20,814 nt of DNA from an uncultured Gammaproteobacteria bacterium (GCA_913050015.1 CAJXAZ010000015.1:1-20814), one strand, 5' to 3'; numbered from the stretch's first letter, positions 7,762 to 16,501 are shown. The notes: a model not told the origin generated them from the sequence alone. Numbers and translations: made by a program.

Positions 7762-8865
7762 ATGGGCCCATTAAAAGGTATTAAAATAATTGAGTTTTCT
7801 GGTATTGGACCAGGACCTTTTTGCGGGATGTTACTGGCTGATCTTGGAGCCGATGTTATAAGAATAAGCAGACCGGAACAAAGAGGCCAGCATAATAAAT
7901 TTGATATCCATAACAGATCAAAAAGATCAATTGTTGCAGATCTAAAAAATCCAGAAACTATTTTAGAAATTCATAAATTAATATCACAAGTAGATGCAGT
8001 TTTTGAGGGATTTAGACCAGGGGTTATGGAGCGATTAGATCTTGGACCTGAGACATGTTTTCCTTTAAACAAGGCTCTCGTTTATGGTCGAATGACTGGC
8101 TGGGGTCAAGATGGCGATATGTCTCTTCAAGCAGGGCATGATATTAATTACATAGGTCTATCAGGTGCATTAAATTCGATTGGAAGAGCAGACTCAAACC
8201 CAGTTCCTCCTTTAAATTTAATTGGAGATTATGGCGGGGGTGGCATGCATCTTGCGGTAGGAATGCTCTCAGCTTTAATTAGCTCTCTTAAAACCGGCGA
8301 AGGTCAAGTTGTAGATTCCTCTATGGTTGATGGTAGTTTGGCTTTGATGAGCTTTTTTTATTCATTAAATAATATGGGTTTATGGAAGGATCAAAGAGAA
8401 TCTAATTTACTGGATGGTGCAGCGCATTTTTACGATACCTATAAATGTAGTGATGGTAAATTTATAGCTGTTGGATCTATAGAGCCGCAGTTCTATAAAA
8501 TTCTTTTAGAAAAACTTGATATTAACGACTCAAGGTTTAGTGATCAAATGAACAAAGAGCTATGGCCAGAGTTTAAAAAAATTATTTCCTCTAGGGTGAT
8601 CTCAAAGACTAGAGACGAGTGGATGGATATATTCTCAGGTTCTGATGCATGTGTCACACCTGTGCTGGATATGGAAGAGTCTAAAAATCACCATCACAAT
8701 GTAAGCCGAAATGCTTTCGTTGAAATGGATGGGTTTAATCAACCCGCGCCATCTCCAAGATTTTCCAACACACCGTTAAATATTAAACATAACGCTTCTG
8801 AGATAGGCGTCGATATAGCTGAGATTTGCTCAGAATTTAATCTAAACAAAGATTTATTTATTTAA
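7762..8865 (+). CDS. Alpha-methylacyl-CoA racemase (CoA-transferase family III fold)
   Basis: 367-residue CaiB/BaiF-superfamily enzyme of the AMACR branch, which epimerises (2R)- and (2S)-2-methylacyl-CoA so that branched-chain or sterol side-chain acyl-CoAs can enter beta-oxidation. The mycobacterial MCR catalytic positions are preserved with identical numbering: His126 (AGHDINY), Asp156 (LIGDYGGGG) and Glu241 (GSIEPQFY). Arg91 is in MERLDLG. The N-terminus MGPLKGIKIIEF is typical and supports ATG 7762. True CoA-transferases have a catalytic Asp near position 169 in a different context, so racemase is preferred. It lies 9 nt downstream of the RND gene. Its 3' end overlaps convergent tatD by 8 nt with no terminator between them. 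Confidence 0.9.
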   Translation: MGPLKGIKIIEFSGIGPGPFCGMLLADLGADVIRISRPEQRGQHNKFDIHNRSKRSIVADLKNPETILEIHKLISQVDAVFEGFRPGVMERLDLGPETCFPLNKALVYGRMTGWGQDGDMSLQAGHDINYIGLSGALNSIGRADSNPVPPLNLIGDYGGGGMHLAVGMLSALISSLKTGEGQVVDSSMVDGSLALMSFFYSLNNMGLWKDQRESNLLDGAAHFYDTYKCSDGKFIAVGSIEPQFYKILLEKLDINDSRFSDQMNKELWPEFKKIISSRVISKTRDEWMDIFSGSDACVTPVLDMEESKNHHHNVSRNAFVEMDGFNQPAPSPRFSNTPLNIKHNASEIGVDIAEICSEFNLNKDLFI

Positions 8866-9643
8866 AAAAATTGATACTATTTCTGTAAGTAATATCAATT
8901 AATTCATCCGTTTCAAGATCCATTAATTTAGCAATTTCATCTGCTATATGAGAAAGATACTGAGGCTCATTTCTATTTGTCTTTGGCTTATTTTCTAGAT
9001 TTCTAGGTATTAAAAATGGTGAATCAGTTTCTATCATCAACTTATCGTGCGGTATATCTTTTACTATTTGCCTCAATTCAACATTTCTTCTTTCGTCACA
9101 GATCCAGCCAGTTAGCCCTATATAAAAACCTAATTCTAAATAATCATTTAATGCTTTCTCATTTCCTGTGAAGCAATGAACGACTGCATTACTAATATCA
9201 TCTTTGTATTTTTGAATTATTTTTACAAAATCTTCATGGGCATCTCTTTGGTGAAGGTACAAAGGCTTATTAAATTCTATAGCTAATTTTATTTGCTCAT
9301 CAAATGCAAATAGTTGCTCTTCATAAGTTGAAATATTTCTAAAAAAATCCAAACCAGTCTCTCCAATTGCATTTGGATTTAACTCATTTATAAGCACTCT
9401 CATTTTTTGAATTTCATCTTTATTAATTTCACTAGCATGATGAGGGTGAGTGCCTAAGGTGAATGCGCAATGAGATATATATTTTTTATATATATCTTGG
9501 ATATCCTGAGTATCGCTTAATGATGCAGAGACAATTAGGAATTTTGAGACATTAGCATTTATAGCTCTTTCTATAGTCTCATCTAAATCTTTGTTAAATT
9601 GTTCGCTAGTAAAGTTACAAGCTATATCAAATAGTTGATGCAT
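8858..9643 (-). CDS. tatD: TatD family metal-dependent 3'-5' DNase
   Basis: Cytoplasmic TIM-barrel nuclease of the E. coli TatD type, implicated in DNA repair and fragmentation. With the start at 9643 the protein is 261 aa, close to E. coli TatD (260). It opens with FDIACNFTSEQF, matching the TatD pattern FDIxxNLTSxQF that replaces the HxH motif of other TatD-like nucleases. Other conserved residues are Glu95 (IGETGLDF), His131 (YLHQRDAH), His156 (VVHCFTG) and Asp207 (IETDSP), with the subfamily mark GWICDERR. The frame runs upstream to an ATG at 9718, but those 25 extra residues do not resemble TatD and would overlap the divergent thioesterase gene, so the internal start is chosen. It is convergent with the racemase gene (8-nt overlap). 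Confidence 0.93.
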   Translation of the reverse strand: MHQLFDIACNFTSEQFNKDLDETIERAINANVSKFLIVSASLSDTQDIQDIYKKYISHCAFTLGTHPHHASEINKDEIQKMRVLINELNPNAIGETGLDFFRNISTYEEQLFAFDEQIKLAIEFNKPLYLHQRDAHEDFVKIIQKYKDDISNAVVHCFTGNEKALNDYLELGFYIGLTGWICDERRNVELRQIVKDIPHDKLMIETDSPFLIPRNLENKPKTNRNEPQYLSHIADEIAKLMDLETDELIDITYRNSINFFK

Positions 9644-9694
9644 GTCTGTGATAAATTTTAAATAATACGAATTATGAACTAAAATTAAAAAATC

Positions 9695-10537
9695 ATGAAT
9701 CAATATAATCAATTTCAAGACGCTCTTTTATTAGAAGCCTTAGGCGAATTAAAATTTTCATTGGTACCGAACTCTAGTTACTTCGTAGGTAATACACCTC
9801 ATGGCGGTTACCTAATGGCTATAATGCATAAGGCGCTCGTGTCCGCATTGCCTCATAGCTGTGCAATTAGCTCTTCAGTGCAATATTTAAATAGAATAGA
9901 GAAAAAAGAAATATTATTGGATGTAGAGATTTTAAAAATATCCAAAGGTAGCTCCTCTGGAATTGTTAAGTTGATTCAAGACAATAAAATTTGTGCAGTC
10001 TTTACTGGTACTTGTTCTGATTTTGAGCATATGAAAGGTTTTGATGGTCTTGCCACACCCTTGCCAGACATTTTTCATTCGTCACATCAAGACAGTTATG
10101 TTGAATTAAATTTTGATAAAATATCTAAAGGCTTTACTCCTTCATTTATCAAGCAACTCGAATGTAGCGTTCATCCCGATCATGCATGGTGGAATAGGGA
10201 TGCCTCTTCTGAACCTGCAGCTGCTAGATGTTCAGCTTTTCTAAGATTGGATGGAGGCATACCTGATCAATTTTGCCTATCTTTTTACTCCGATATTTTA
10301 CCTCCCGTCGTTTCAAACAAATATGGGCCTTTAGGCTGGATTCCCACTATCACATTAACAACTCATATAAGGCAGATGCCAACTACCGAAACTCTGTTTG
10401 CAGACTTTAAAGCAGCTGATATTAACAAAGGATATTTTGAGCAAGATTGTAATATTTGGGATTTAAATGCTAATTTAGTTGCTTCAAGTCGACAACTAAC
10501 TAAAATACTAAAATCTGAAGAAAAACTAGCTAATTAA
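9695..10537 (+). CDS. Acyl-CoA thioesterase family protein (TesB-like double hotdog)
   Basis: 280-residue double-hotdog protein that probably hydrolyses acyl-CoA thioesters in the cytosol. The N-terminal hotdog (about 15-110) carries the central-helix motif NTPHGGYLMAIM with HGG at 36-38. The C-terminal hotdog (about 150-275) has the conserved GWIPTITLTTHIRQMP block and ends with a strand-turn-strand pattern (IWDLNANLVASSRQL) typical of the 4HBT_3/TesB-like group. Chain-length preference cannot be read. It is divergent from tatD across a 51-nt gap with no strong promoter recognised; TAAAAT at 9680-9685 is a possible -10. It is the first gene of a closely spaced plus-strand run through queF, with 21 nt to moxR. 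Confidence 0.82.
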   Translation: MNQYNQFQDALLLEALGELKFSLVPNSSYFVGNTPHGGYLMAIMHKALVSALPHSCAISSSVQYLNRIEKKEILLDVEILKISKGSSSGIVKLIQDNKICAVFTGTCSDFEHMKGFDGLATPLPDIFHSSHQDSYVELNFDKISKGFTPSFIKQLECSVHPDHAWWNRDASSEPAAARCSAFLRLDGGIPDQFCLSFYSDILPPVVSNKYGPLGWIPTITLTTHIRQMPTTETLFADFKAADINKGYFEQDCNIWDLNANLVASSRQLTKILKSEEKLAN

Positions 10538-10558
10538 TTTAACTAAAAAGGATGCCCT

Positions 10559-11410
10559 ATGAAATTTAAAGGAACTAAAAATTATATATCAACTGAAGAC
10601 TTAAGCATGGCAGTAAATGCCGCTATGGCTTTAGAAAGACCGCTTTTAATTAAAGGTGAGCCGGGTACTGGAAAAACATTACTAGCAATTGAAGTTGCAG
10701 AATCTCTTGATATGGAATTAATAGAATGGCATATCAAATCAACAACAAAGGCATCTCAGGGGCTGTATGAATATGATGCGGTTACAAGACTAAGAGACTC
10801 TCAGCTAGGTGAGGAGAGGGTTAAGGATATTGCAAATTATATTAAAAAAGGAAAACTTTGGGAGGCCTTCACTTCTGACAAACAGGTTGTCTTATTGATT
10901 GATGAGATTGATAAGGCTGATATAGAGTTTCCAAATGATCTATTACAAGAAATAGATAGAATGGAATTCTTTTGTTATGAAACGGGCGAAACAATTAAAG
11001 CGAAGCATAGACCGTTGATAATACTTACTTCTAATAATGAGAAGGAGCTTCCAGATGCATTTTTAAGAAGATGCTTTTTTCATTACATTCAATTCCCGGA
11101 TAGAGACACTATGAATAAAATAGTTGCAGTCCATTACCCAAAAATTAAAAAAACACTTGTTAAAGAAGCTTTAGAGATATTTTTTGATCTAAGAAAGATT
11201 CCAGGTCTTAAGAAAAAACCATCGACATCCGAATTGATTGATTGGTTAAAATTATTGTTATCAGACGATTTACCTGACGAAATTTTAAAGAATGCAGATT
11301 CATCGAAAGCTATTCCACCTTTGTATGGGGCTTTGCTGAAGAATGAACAAGATGTTCAACTTCTTGAAAGATTAGCATTTATGTCCAGAAGGGAATCAGC
11401 AAACAAATAA
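10559..11410 (+). CDS. MoxR-family AAA+ ATPase
   Basis: Cytoplasmic AAA+ ATPase of the MoxR group, thought to act as a chaperone or assembly factor together with VWA-domain partners. 283 residues with Walker A GEPGTGKT (33-40), Walker B VVLLIDEID (about 110-118), sensor-1 region ILTSNN (155-160) and an arginine-rich ELPDAFLRRC (163-172) corresponding to the arginine-finger region. The C-terminal lid is helical. It is one of few genes here with a recognisable Shine-Dalgarno (AAAAGGA, about 8 nt before the ATG). Its stop is immediately followed by the ATG of the VWA gene, the usual MoxR-VWA pairing. The client of this pair is unknown; the adjacent permease is a candidate by position only. Confidence 0.92.
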   Translation: MKFKGTKNYISTEDLSMAVNAAMALERPLLIKGEPGTGKTLLAIEVAESLDMELIEWHIKSTTKASQGLYEYDAVTRLRDSQLGEERVKDIANYIKKGKLWEAFTSDKQVVLLIDEIDKADIEFPNDLLQEIDRMEFFCYETGETIKAKHRPLIILTSNNEKELPDAFLRRCFFHYIQFPDRDTMNKIVAVHYPKIKKTLVKEALEIFFDLRKIPGLKKKPSTSELIDWLKLLLSDDLPDEILKNADSSKAIPPLYGALLKNEQDVQLLERLAFMSRRESANK

Positions 11411-12586
11411 ATGCTAATAAATCTATTTCAAACAGTTAGATCTGCCGGTGTTCCCTGTACTCTTAGGGAGCTGTTGGATTTACTGGGTGCTCTTGAAAAG
11501 AATATGGTTTATGCAAATATTGATGACTTTTATTACCTATCAAGAACGATTCTAGTTAAAGATGAAAAGCATTACGATAAATTTGATAAAGCATTTGATA
11601 TATATTTCAGAGGTATTGAAAAGCTAGAAGACGTTTTTCAGGCTTTGATACCTGAAGATTGGTTAAGAAAGGCGTTTGAAAAAGAGCTAGATCCAGAAGA
11701 GCTTAAGAAAATAAAATCTCTAGGTGGATTAGAGAAGCTATTAGACGAATTTAAAAAAAGACTAGAAGAGCAAAAGGAAAGACACGAGGGCGGTAGTAAA
11801 TGGGTTGGTACCAATGGTACATCACCCTTTGGTCATGGAGGTCAAAACCCAGAAGGTATTAGGGTTGGCGGTCCGGGTGGTCAAAAAACTGCAGTTAAGG
11901 TCTGGGAGCAAAGACAATTTAGTAACTTAGATGATTCTATTATCATTGGTATAAGAGATATTAAAATGGCCCTAAGAAGGCTAAGAAAATTTGCTAGACA
12001 AGGCAACGATCTAGAGCTCGATATGGACAATACCATTAAGGCTACTGCTAAAAATGCAGGCTTTTTAGATATACACATGGTTCCTGAAAGATCTAATACA
12101 GTGAAGGTTATAGTTCTTTTTGATGTGGGAGGTTCTATGGATCCCTATATCAAGTTGTGCGAAGAGTTATTTTCTGCCATCAAGACTGAGTTTAAGCATT
12201 TAGAATATTTTTACTTTCATAACTGTATCTATGAATCTGTTTGGAAGGATAATCTTAGAAGAACTCAGGAGAGAATCTTAGTTCAAGACATTATTAATAA
12301 ATACTCATCCGAGTATAAAGTTATTGTTATAGGTGATGCCACTATGGCTCCTTATGAAATAACTAATCCAGGTGGAAGCATAGAGCATTGGAATGATGAA
12401 CCTGGGCATGTATGGATCAAAAGATTATCTGATCATTTTAATAATTTAGCTTGGTTAAATCCTGTTCCTGATGACCATTGGGATTACACTTCATCTGTTT
12501 GCATACTTCGAGACTTGTTTGAGAATAGGATGTATCCTTTAACACTTAAAGGATTAGAAGAGGGGATGTCAGAACTTTCAAAATGA
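11411..12586 (+). CDS. VWA domain protein, CoxE-like
   Basis: 391-residue cytoplasmic protein with an N-terminal helical region (about 1-125), a Gly-rich linker (about 125-160) and a C-terminal von Willebrand A domain (about 228-390) of the CoxE-like/COG3552 group. The MIDAS motif reads FDVGGSMD, with Asp238, Gly240 and Ser242. The middle Ser of the canonical DxSxS is thus Gly, a variant I associate with this subgroup. A later acidic MIDAS position is Asp309 in VIGDATMAPYE. Such proteins are metal-dependent adaptor partners of MoxR ATPases. The ATG directly abuts the moxR stop and the 3' end overlaps the next gene by ATGA, so the three genes are tightly coupled. Confidence 0.88.
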   Translation: MLINLFQTVRSAGVPCTLRELLDLLGALEKNMVYANIDDFYYLSRTILVKDEKHYDKFDKAFDIYFRGIEKLEDVFQALIPEDWLRKAFEKELDPEELKKIKSLGGLEKLLDEFKKRLEEQKERHEGGSKWVGTNGTSPFGHGGQNPEGIRVGGPGGQKTAVKVWEQRQFSNLDDSIIIGIRDIKMALRRLRKFARQGNDLELDMDNTIKATAKNAGFLDIHMVPERSNTVKVIVLFDVGGSMDPYIKLCEELFSAIKTEFKHLEYFYFHNCIYESVWKDNLRRTQERILVQDIINKYSSEYKVIVIGDATMAPYEITNPGGSIEHWNDEPGHVWIKRLSDHFNNLAWLNPVPDDHWDYTSSVCILRDLFENRMYPLTLKGLEEGMSELSK

Positions 12587-13929
12587 ATACAAAATCATCA
12601 ACCAATAAAGGATTGAAATGGGGGCCTTTCACATTAAGGATTCCTTTTATTCATACTAAATTTAGAGCAGGCGAATTTTTCCAAGGTCTTGTTATTTCAG
12701 GTGCAACGGCATTTGGCGCAGTTCCTATTGCAATGGGCTTGGGGTTAACTTTTGAAGAAGCTGTGGCATTAAGCTTTGTAGCTGGTTCTTTGGTAGCATC
12801 TGGACCAATTATATTTGGAGAGCCTATGGCTCCCGGTTGGGTAACTCCTGCAATACCTATTGTTTTGGCAGCATTTGCAGCAAGAGGTCAGTTTAACGGC
12901 GTATACCAGGTTGAGACTTTTCAGTTTATGGCTGCTATGTGTATAGAATTTACTTTGTTACTTTTTGTTCTTGGTATTACGGGTTGGGGTAGAAAGTTAA
13001 TAGAACTAATACCTAACGGTCTTAAGGCTGGCGTTATTTTAGGCGCAGCTTTGGCAGCTTTTTATCAAGTCTTTGTTACAGATATGGATAAGCTAATGCT
13101 TCAACCTATCTCAATGACAGTTGCTATAGCTCTTTGTGTAATAACGACATTCTCAGATCCATTTAAAGTCCTAGCTGAAAAAAATAGCTTCTTTAAAAGA
13201 GTCAGCTCCCTTGGTTTATTGCCAGGTTTTGTTTTAGCTGCTTTTGTTGCTTTTATATTTAATGAAGTTAGTTTTGATATTGAATGGGGTTTTAAGATCC
13301 CAGATGTAGTTTCTTTATTTAATAGGACATCGCCTTTAGCTATTGGATTACCAAGTGTCAGTATGTTTATCGAAGCAATTCCGCTTGTAATTATTGCTTA
13401 CACTCTTCTTTTTGGAGATCTTATTACAGGTATTGAAGTTCTTAAAGATGGACAGCCCAATAGACCTGATGAAGTTCTTGATATAAATCTAGATAGATCT
13501 CATCTCTCTGTTGCAGTTAGAAATTTTCTAGGATTACTTATTAACCCATTCTTTCCATCTCAGGGTGCTTTGTGGACAGGGGTCCATGTTGTTGTTGTTG
13601 AGCGTTGGAAAAAAGGACCAAAAGAAATGCCATCTATATTTGATGGCCTAAGTTCATATTACCTAATGGGCTTGCCATTCTTATATGTAACTCTTCCATT
13701 TATAACTTTAATGAAACCTCTAATGCAAATGGCATTAACCTTGACTCTGGTTCTTACTGGTTTTGCTTGTGCATACGTTGCCATGGCAATCCCAAAAAAG
13801 AATTCAGAAATGGCGTCTGCTCTTTTAATAGCAGTCTTTATTACTTTCTTTAGTGCCTGGGTTGGCTTGTTGTTAGGTGTTCTTTTAAGTATATTTGTCG
13901 TCGGTTTTGAAAATAATAAAATAAAATAA
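12583..13929 (+). CDS. Polytopic membrane permease, possibly UraA/SulP-like fold
   Basis: 448 residues, very hydrophobic, with roughly 11-14 membrane segments and a short cytoplasmic N-terminus. Stretches such as VALSFVAGSLVASGPIIFGE followed by PMAPGWVTPAIPIVLAAF, and the later SPLAIGLPSVSMFIEAIPLVI, suggest the 7+7 inverted-repeat architecture of nucleobase/sulfate permeases (SLC23/SLC26). This assignment is by general appearance only, and no diagnostic QH or NxGxxxxT motif is seen, so the substrate is unassigned. It overlaps the VWA stop by ATGA and is 7 nt upstream of yadG. Consistent coupling to moxR-VWA suggests that the ATPase/VWA pair may act on this protein or share its pathway; that is inference. 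Confidence 0.6.
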   Translation: MNTKSSTNKGLKWGPFTLRIPFIHTKFRAGEFFQGLVISGATAFGAVPIAMGLGLTFEEAVALSFVAGSLVASGPIIFGEPMAPGWVTPAIPIVLAAFAARGQFNGVYQVETFQFMAAMCIEFTLLLFVLGITGWGRKLIELIPNGLKAGVILGAALAAFYQVFVTDMDKLMLQPISMTVAIALCVITTFSDPFKVLAEKNSFFKRVSSLGLLPGFVLAAFVAFIFNEVSFDIEWGFKIPDVVSLFNRTSPLAIGLPSVSMFIEAIPLVIIAYTLLFGDLITGIEVLKDGQPNRPDEVLDINLDRSHLSVAVRNFLGLLINPFFPSQGALWTGVHVVVVERWKKGPKEMPSIFDGLSSYYLMGLPFLYVTLPFITLMKPLMQMALTLTLVLTGFACAYVAMAIPKKNSEMASALLIAVFITFFSAWVGLLLGVLLSIFVVGFENNKIK

Positions 13930-13936
13930 TTAATAT

Positions 13937-14848
13937 ATGGCATACGCACTAGAGATCTCAGATCTTAAAAAAACTTATCCTGGAGGCACTCAAGCTCTAA
14001 AAGGAATTTCTTTCGCTGTAGAAGAGGGCGATTTTTATGCATTACTAGGACCCAATGGTGCCGGAAAGTCATCAACGATTGGAATTATTGGATCATTGGT
14101 AACTAAAACAGAAGGAAAGGTAAAAATATTTGGTATAGATGTTGATGAAGATCTAGCATTAGCAAAAACAATGCTTGGCGTTGTCTCTCAAGAGATTAAT
14201 TTTTCGGGCTTTGAAAAGGTTATTGATATTGTTGTAACTCAAGCAGGATTTTATGGAATTCCTAAATCGATTGCACTGCCTAAAGTTGAGAAAATGTTAA
14301 AAAGGCTTAGCTTGTGGGATAAAAGAAATGATCAGGCTAGAACGCTATCAGGTGGATATAAAAGAAGAGTGATGATTGCTAAGGCTTTAATTCATGAACC
14401 AAAGCTTTTAATTTTAGATGAACCTACAGCTGGAGTTGATATTGAGCTAAGAAGAGAAATGTGGACCTTTCTAAAAGAGATTAATCAAAACGGAACAACC
14501 ATAATTCTTACAACCCATTATCTTGAAGAAGCCGAGCAGCTTTGTAGAAATATTGGAATCATTGATGGAGGTCTTATAGTAGAGAATACTTCAATGAGAA
14601 AGCTTCTAGGTAGGTTAAATGTCCAAGGTTTTGTTTTTGATTTAGAATCGCCCCTAGATAAAGCTCCGGAGATAGAAGGTTTCCCTTTAAAATTAGAAGA
14701 TCCTTTAACCTTGGTAGTTGCTGTTAATAAAGAACGATCTATTAATGCATTATTTGCTGAACTCACCTCTTTGGGCATTAAAGTTAATTCTATGAGAAAT
14801 GAATCTAATAGATTAGAAGAATTATTTATAGAAATGGTAAAAAAATAG
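13937..14848 (+). CDS. yadG: ABC-2 type exporter ATPase, YadG-like
   Basis: ATP-binding subunit of an ABC-2 type export system, 303 residues, very close in layout to E. coli YadG (308 aa). It has Walker A GPNGAGKS (38-45), Q-loop VSQE (83-86), signature LSGGYKRR (137-144), Walker B LLILDEP (157-163) followed by TAGVDIELRR, and H-loop His194 (TTHYLEEAE). The C-terminal extension ending in NRLEELFIEMV matches the YadG end (NRLEELFxxxV). One base separates its stop from yadH, which encodes the permease partner. The substrate of YadGH is not established. The start follows the permease stop by 7 nt with no Shine-Dalgarno. Confidence 0.93.
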   Translation: MAYALEISDLKKTYPGGTQALKGISFAVEEGDFYALLGPNGAGKSSTIGIIGSLVTKTEGKVKIFGIDVDEDLALAKTMLGVVSQEINFSGFEKVIDIVVTQAGFYGIPKSIALPKVEKMLKRLSLWDKRNDQARTLSGGYKRRVMIAKALIHEPKLLILDEPTAGVDIELRREMWTFLKEINQNGTTIILTTHYLEEAEQLCRNIGIIDGGLIVENTSMRKLLGRLNVQGFVFDLESPLDKAPEIEGFPLKLEDPLTLVVAVNKERSINALFAELTSLGIKVNSMRNESNRLEELFIEMVKK

Positions 14849-14849
14849 T

Positions 14850-15629
14850 ATGAGTAATAATCGAAATATATCAGTAGCTTTATGGACCCTTACAACTAAG
14901 GAGATAAGACGTTTTCTCAGAATATGGATACAAACATTAGTTCCACCAGCTGTAACTATGTCTTTATATTTTGTTATTTTTGGGTCTCTTATAGGTCCAA
15001 GGATTGGAACTATGGATGGTTTTGATTATATTCAGTTCATGATTCCAGGGCTGATTATGATGTCAGTAATAACCAACTCTTATGCCAATGTAGTTTCATC
15101 TTTTTATTCAGTTAAATTTCAAAGATCAATTGAGGAGTTATTAATCTCGCCGATGCCTAATTGGACAATCCTACTTGGATTTGTTTTAGGTGGTGTTTGC
15201 CGTGGTTGCCTAATAGGCTTTATCGTTTTTGGTGTTAGCTTGCTTTTTTATCCTGACTTTACTGTAGTAAACCCTTTGCTTACATTAACTGTTCTCTTCT
15301 TAACATCTATACTCTTTTCATTAATGGGATTTATCAATGCTGTTTTTGCAGATAGCTTTGATGATATATCTGTCATACCAACATTCGTACTAACGCCTTT
15401 GATATATCTTGGAGGAGTTTTTTATTCTATAAACATACTCCCAGATTTTTGGAGAGCTGTATCTATGGCCAATCCCATGCTTTATGTTGTTAATACTTTT
15501 AGAGCAGGAATGCTCGGTGTTAGTGATGTCTCAATAGGTTTTGCTCTTGGGATGATATTGGGCTTTATTGGGGTTCTAACAGGCTCATGTCTTTACCTAT
15601 TAGAAAAAGGAACTGGCATTAGACAATGA
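14850..15629 (+). CDS. yadH: ABC-2 type exporter permease, YadH-like
   Basis: Inner-membrane partner of YadG, 259 residues with six predicted membrane helices (about 32-50, 63-85, 107-132, 143-165, 176-195, 226-253). ABC-2 permease marks are MIPGLIMMSVITNSY (64-78), SIEELLISPMP (93-103) and the long conserved TFVLTPLIYLGGVFYSI (178-194), followed by NPMLYVVNTFRAG (208-220). Length matches E. coli YadH (256 aa). The end overlaps queF by ATGA, so yadG-yadH-queF are almost certainly one transcript. Confidence 0.93.
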   Translation: MSNNRNISVALWTLTTKEIRRFLRIWIQTLVPPAVTMSLYFVIFGSLIGPRIGTMDGFDYIQFMIPGLIMMSVITNSYANVVSSFYSVKFQRSIEELLISPMPNWTILLGFVLGGVCRGCLIGFIVFGVSLLFYPDFTVVNPLLTLTVLFLTSILFSLMGFINAVFADSFDDISVIPTFVLTPLIYLGGVFYSINILPDFWRAVSMANPMLYVVNTFRAGMLGVSDVSIGFALGMILGFIGVLTGSCLYLLEKGTGIRQ

Positions 15630-16345
15630 CAACAAAGTTTCTTGGTAAGACTGTAGGCAAAGCACCTACTGGTTTTAAAGCATTAGATCCAATCGCAAGA
15701 GTAGAGGCCGCTCATGCATATGGTGTTGATTATTGGAATGCTTATGAATTCAATTATCTTGATGATAAAAAGATACCTGTTCTCAAGGTTCTTCAAATAT
15801 TAATACCATCCTCATCCACCTTTACGGTTGAATCTAAGTCCCTTAAATTATATTTAAATGCATTTTACAAGAAGTCTTATTCATCCGATGTAGATGTTTT
15901 AAGTAAAATAAGTAAAGATTTAAGTAAGTTAACAAAATCTTTAATTGAGGCAAAGTTTCTTAAGAAATTTAGCTCTGAGCCAGAAGCTCTTGATATAAAT
16001 ACAACTAAGAGAATTTATACAAAACCACTACAAATAATTAAATTTACTGGATTTAGGTCTATCTGCCCAGTTACTAGCCAGCCAGATTTTGCCAATATTT
16101 ATATATGCTCTGATCTCCCTATTGATACCAAATGGCTTCGAAGTTATTTAGTTTCTTATAGAGATAAGGGAGACTTCCATGAGCAGTGCATTGAAAATAT
16201 ATATAAAGATATTGCTAGCAAATATAAGATTACAAGATTAGAGGTATGTGGAAGGTTTCTCAGAAGAGGTGGTATTGATATAAATCCTATTCGGTCTAGT
16301 CATAAAAAATTCTTTTTTAGTAATTTTAGAGAATTTAATCAGTAA
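15626..16345 (+). CDS. queF: NADPH-dependent 7-cyano-7-deazaguanine reductase (QueF)
   Basis: Reduces preQ0 to preQ1 in queuosine synthesis for tRNA wobble position 34 (Tyr, His, Asn, Asp). It is the long two-domain type with tunnelling folds, 239 residues against about 282 in E. coli, so it has a shortened linker. The substrate/NADPH-binding motif VESKSLKLYLNAF is at 68-80. The nucleophile Cys147 and catalytic Asp154 sit in SICPVTSQPD, corresponding to E. coli Cys190 and Asp197. The conserved FHEQC block (184-188) and RRGGIDINPIRS (213-224) are intact. All key residues are present, so activity is expected despite the short length. It overlaps yadH by 4 nt and is followed by tRNA-Ser after 68 nt. 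Confidence 0.93.
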   Translation: MTTKFLGKTVGKAPTGFKALDPIARVEAAHAYGVDYWNAYEFNYLDDKKIPVLKVLQILIPSSSTFTVESKSLKLYLNAFYKKSYSSDVDVLSKISKDLSKLTKSLIEAKFLKKFSSEPEALDINTTKRIYTKPLQIIKFTGFRSICPVTSQPDFANIYICSDLPIDTKWLRSYLVSYRDKGDFHEQCIENIYKDIASKYKITRLEVCGRFLRRGGIDINPIRSSHKKFFFSNFREFNQ

Positions 16346-16394
16346 TATTTTTTCACCTTTATTAAAAGTGACACACAAAAAATTTTGATTCGTG

Positions 16395-16400
16395 TAAAAT
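16395..16400 (+). promoter_or_regulatory. Possible -10 element of the tRNA-Ser promoter
   Basis: TAAAAT lies 13 nt before the tRNA 5' end, a normal distance for a short tRNA leader. GTGACA at 16368-16373 resembles a -35, but the 21-nt spacer is too long, so only the -10 is proposed. The tRNA could also be cotranscribed with queF. Confidence 0.35.
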
Positions 16401-16413
16401 GCTTTTCTATCAT

Positions 16414-16501
16414 GGAGAGGTGTCTGAGTGGTTTAAGGTGACAGCTTGGAAAGTTGTTGTGGGGTAACCCACCGTAGGTTCGAATCCTATCCTCTCCGCC
16501 A
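16414..16501 (+). tRNA. tRNA-Ser (anticodon GGA)
   Basis: An 88-nt class II tRNA. The acceptor stem GGAGAGG (16414-16420) pairs with CCTCTCC (16491-16497), followed by discriminator G and an encoded CCA (16499-16501). The anticodon stem ACAGC/GTTGT (one G-U pair) closes loop TTGGAAA, with the GGA anticodon at 16448-16450. The long variable arm (GTGGG-GTAA-CCCAC) is diagnostic of Ser/Leu tRNAs. The T-arm carries TTCGAAT. It reads UCU and UCC codons and resembles E. coli tRNA-Ser(GGA). Confidence 0.97.

Noticed and set aside
8858..9718. Longer tatD start at 9718
   Set aside because: The 25 extra residues do not resemble TatD, and the start would overlap the divergent thioesterase gene; 9643 gives the family length and N-terminus.
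16348..16372. Imperfect hairpin (CACCTTT/AAAAGTG) after queF as a terminator
   Set aside because: The stem has a mismatch and the T-run is on the 5' side on the plus strand, so it does not fit a terminator for queF.
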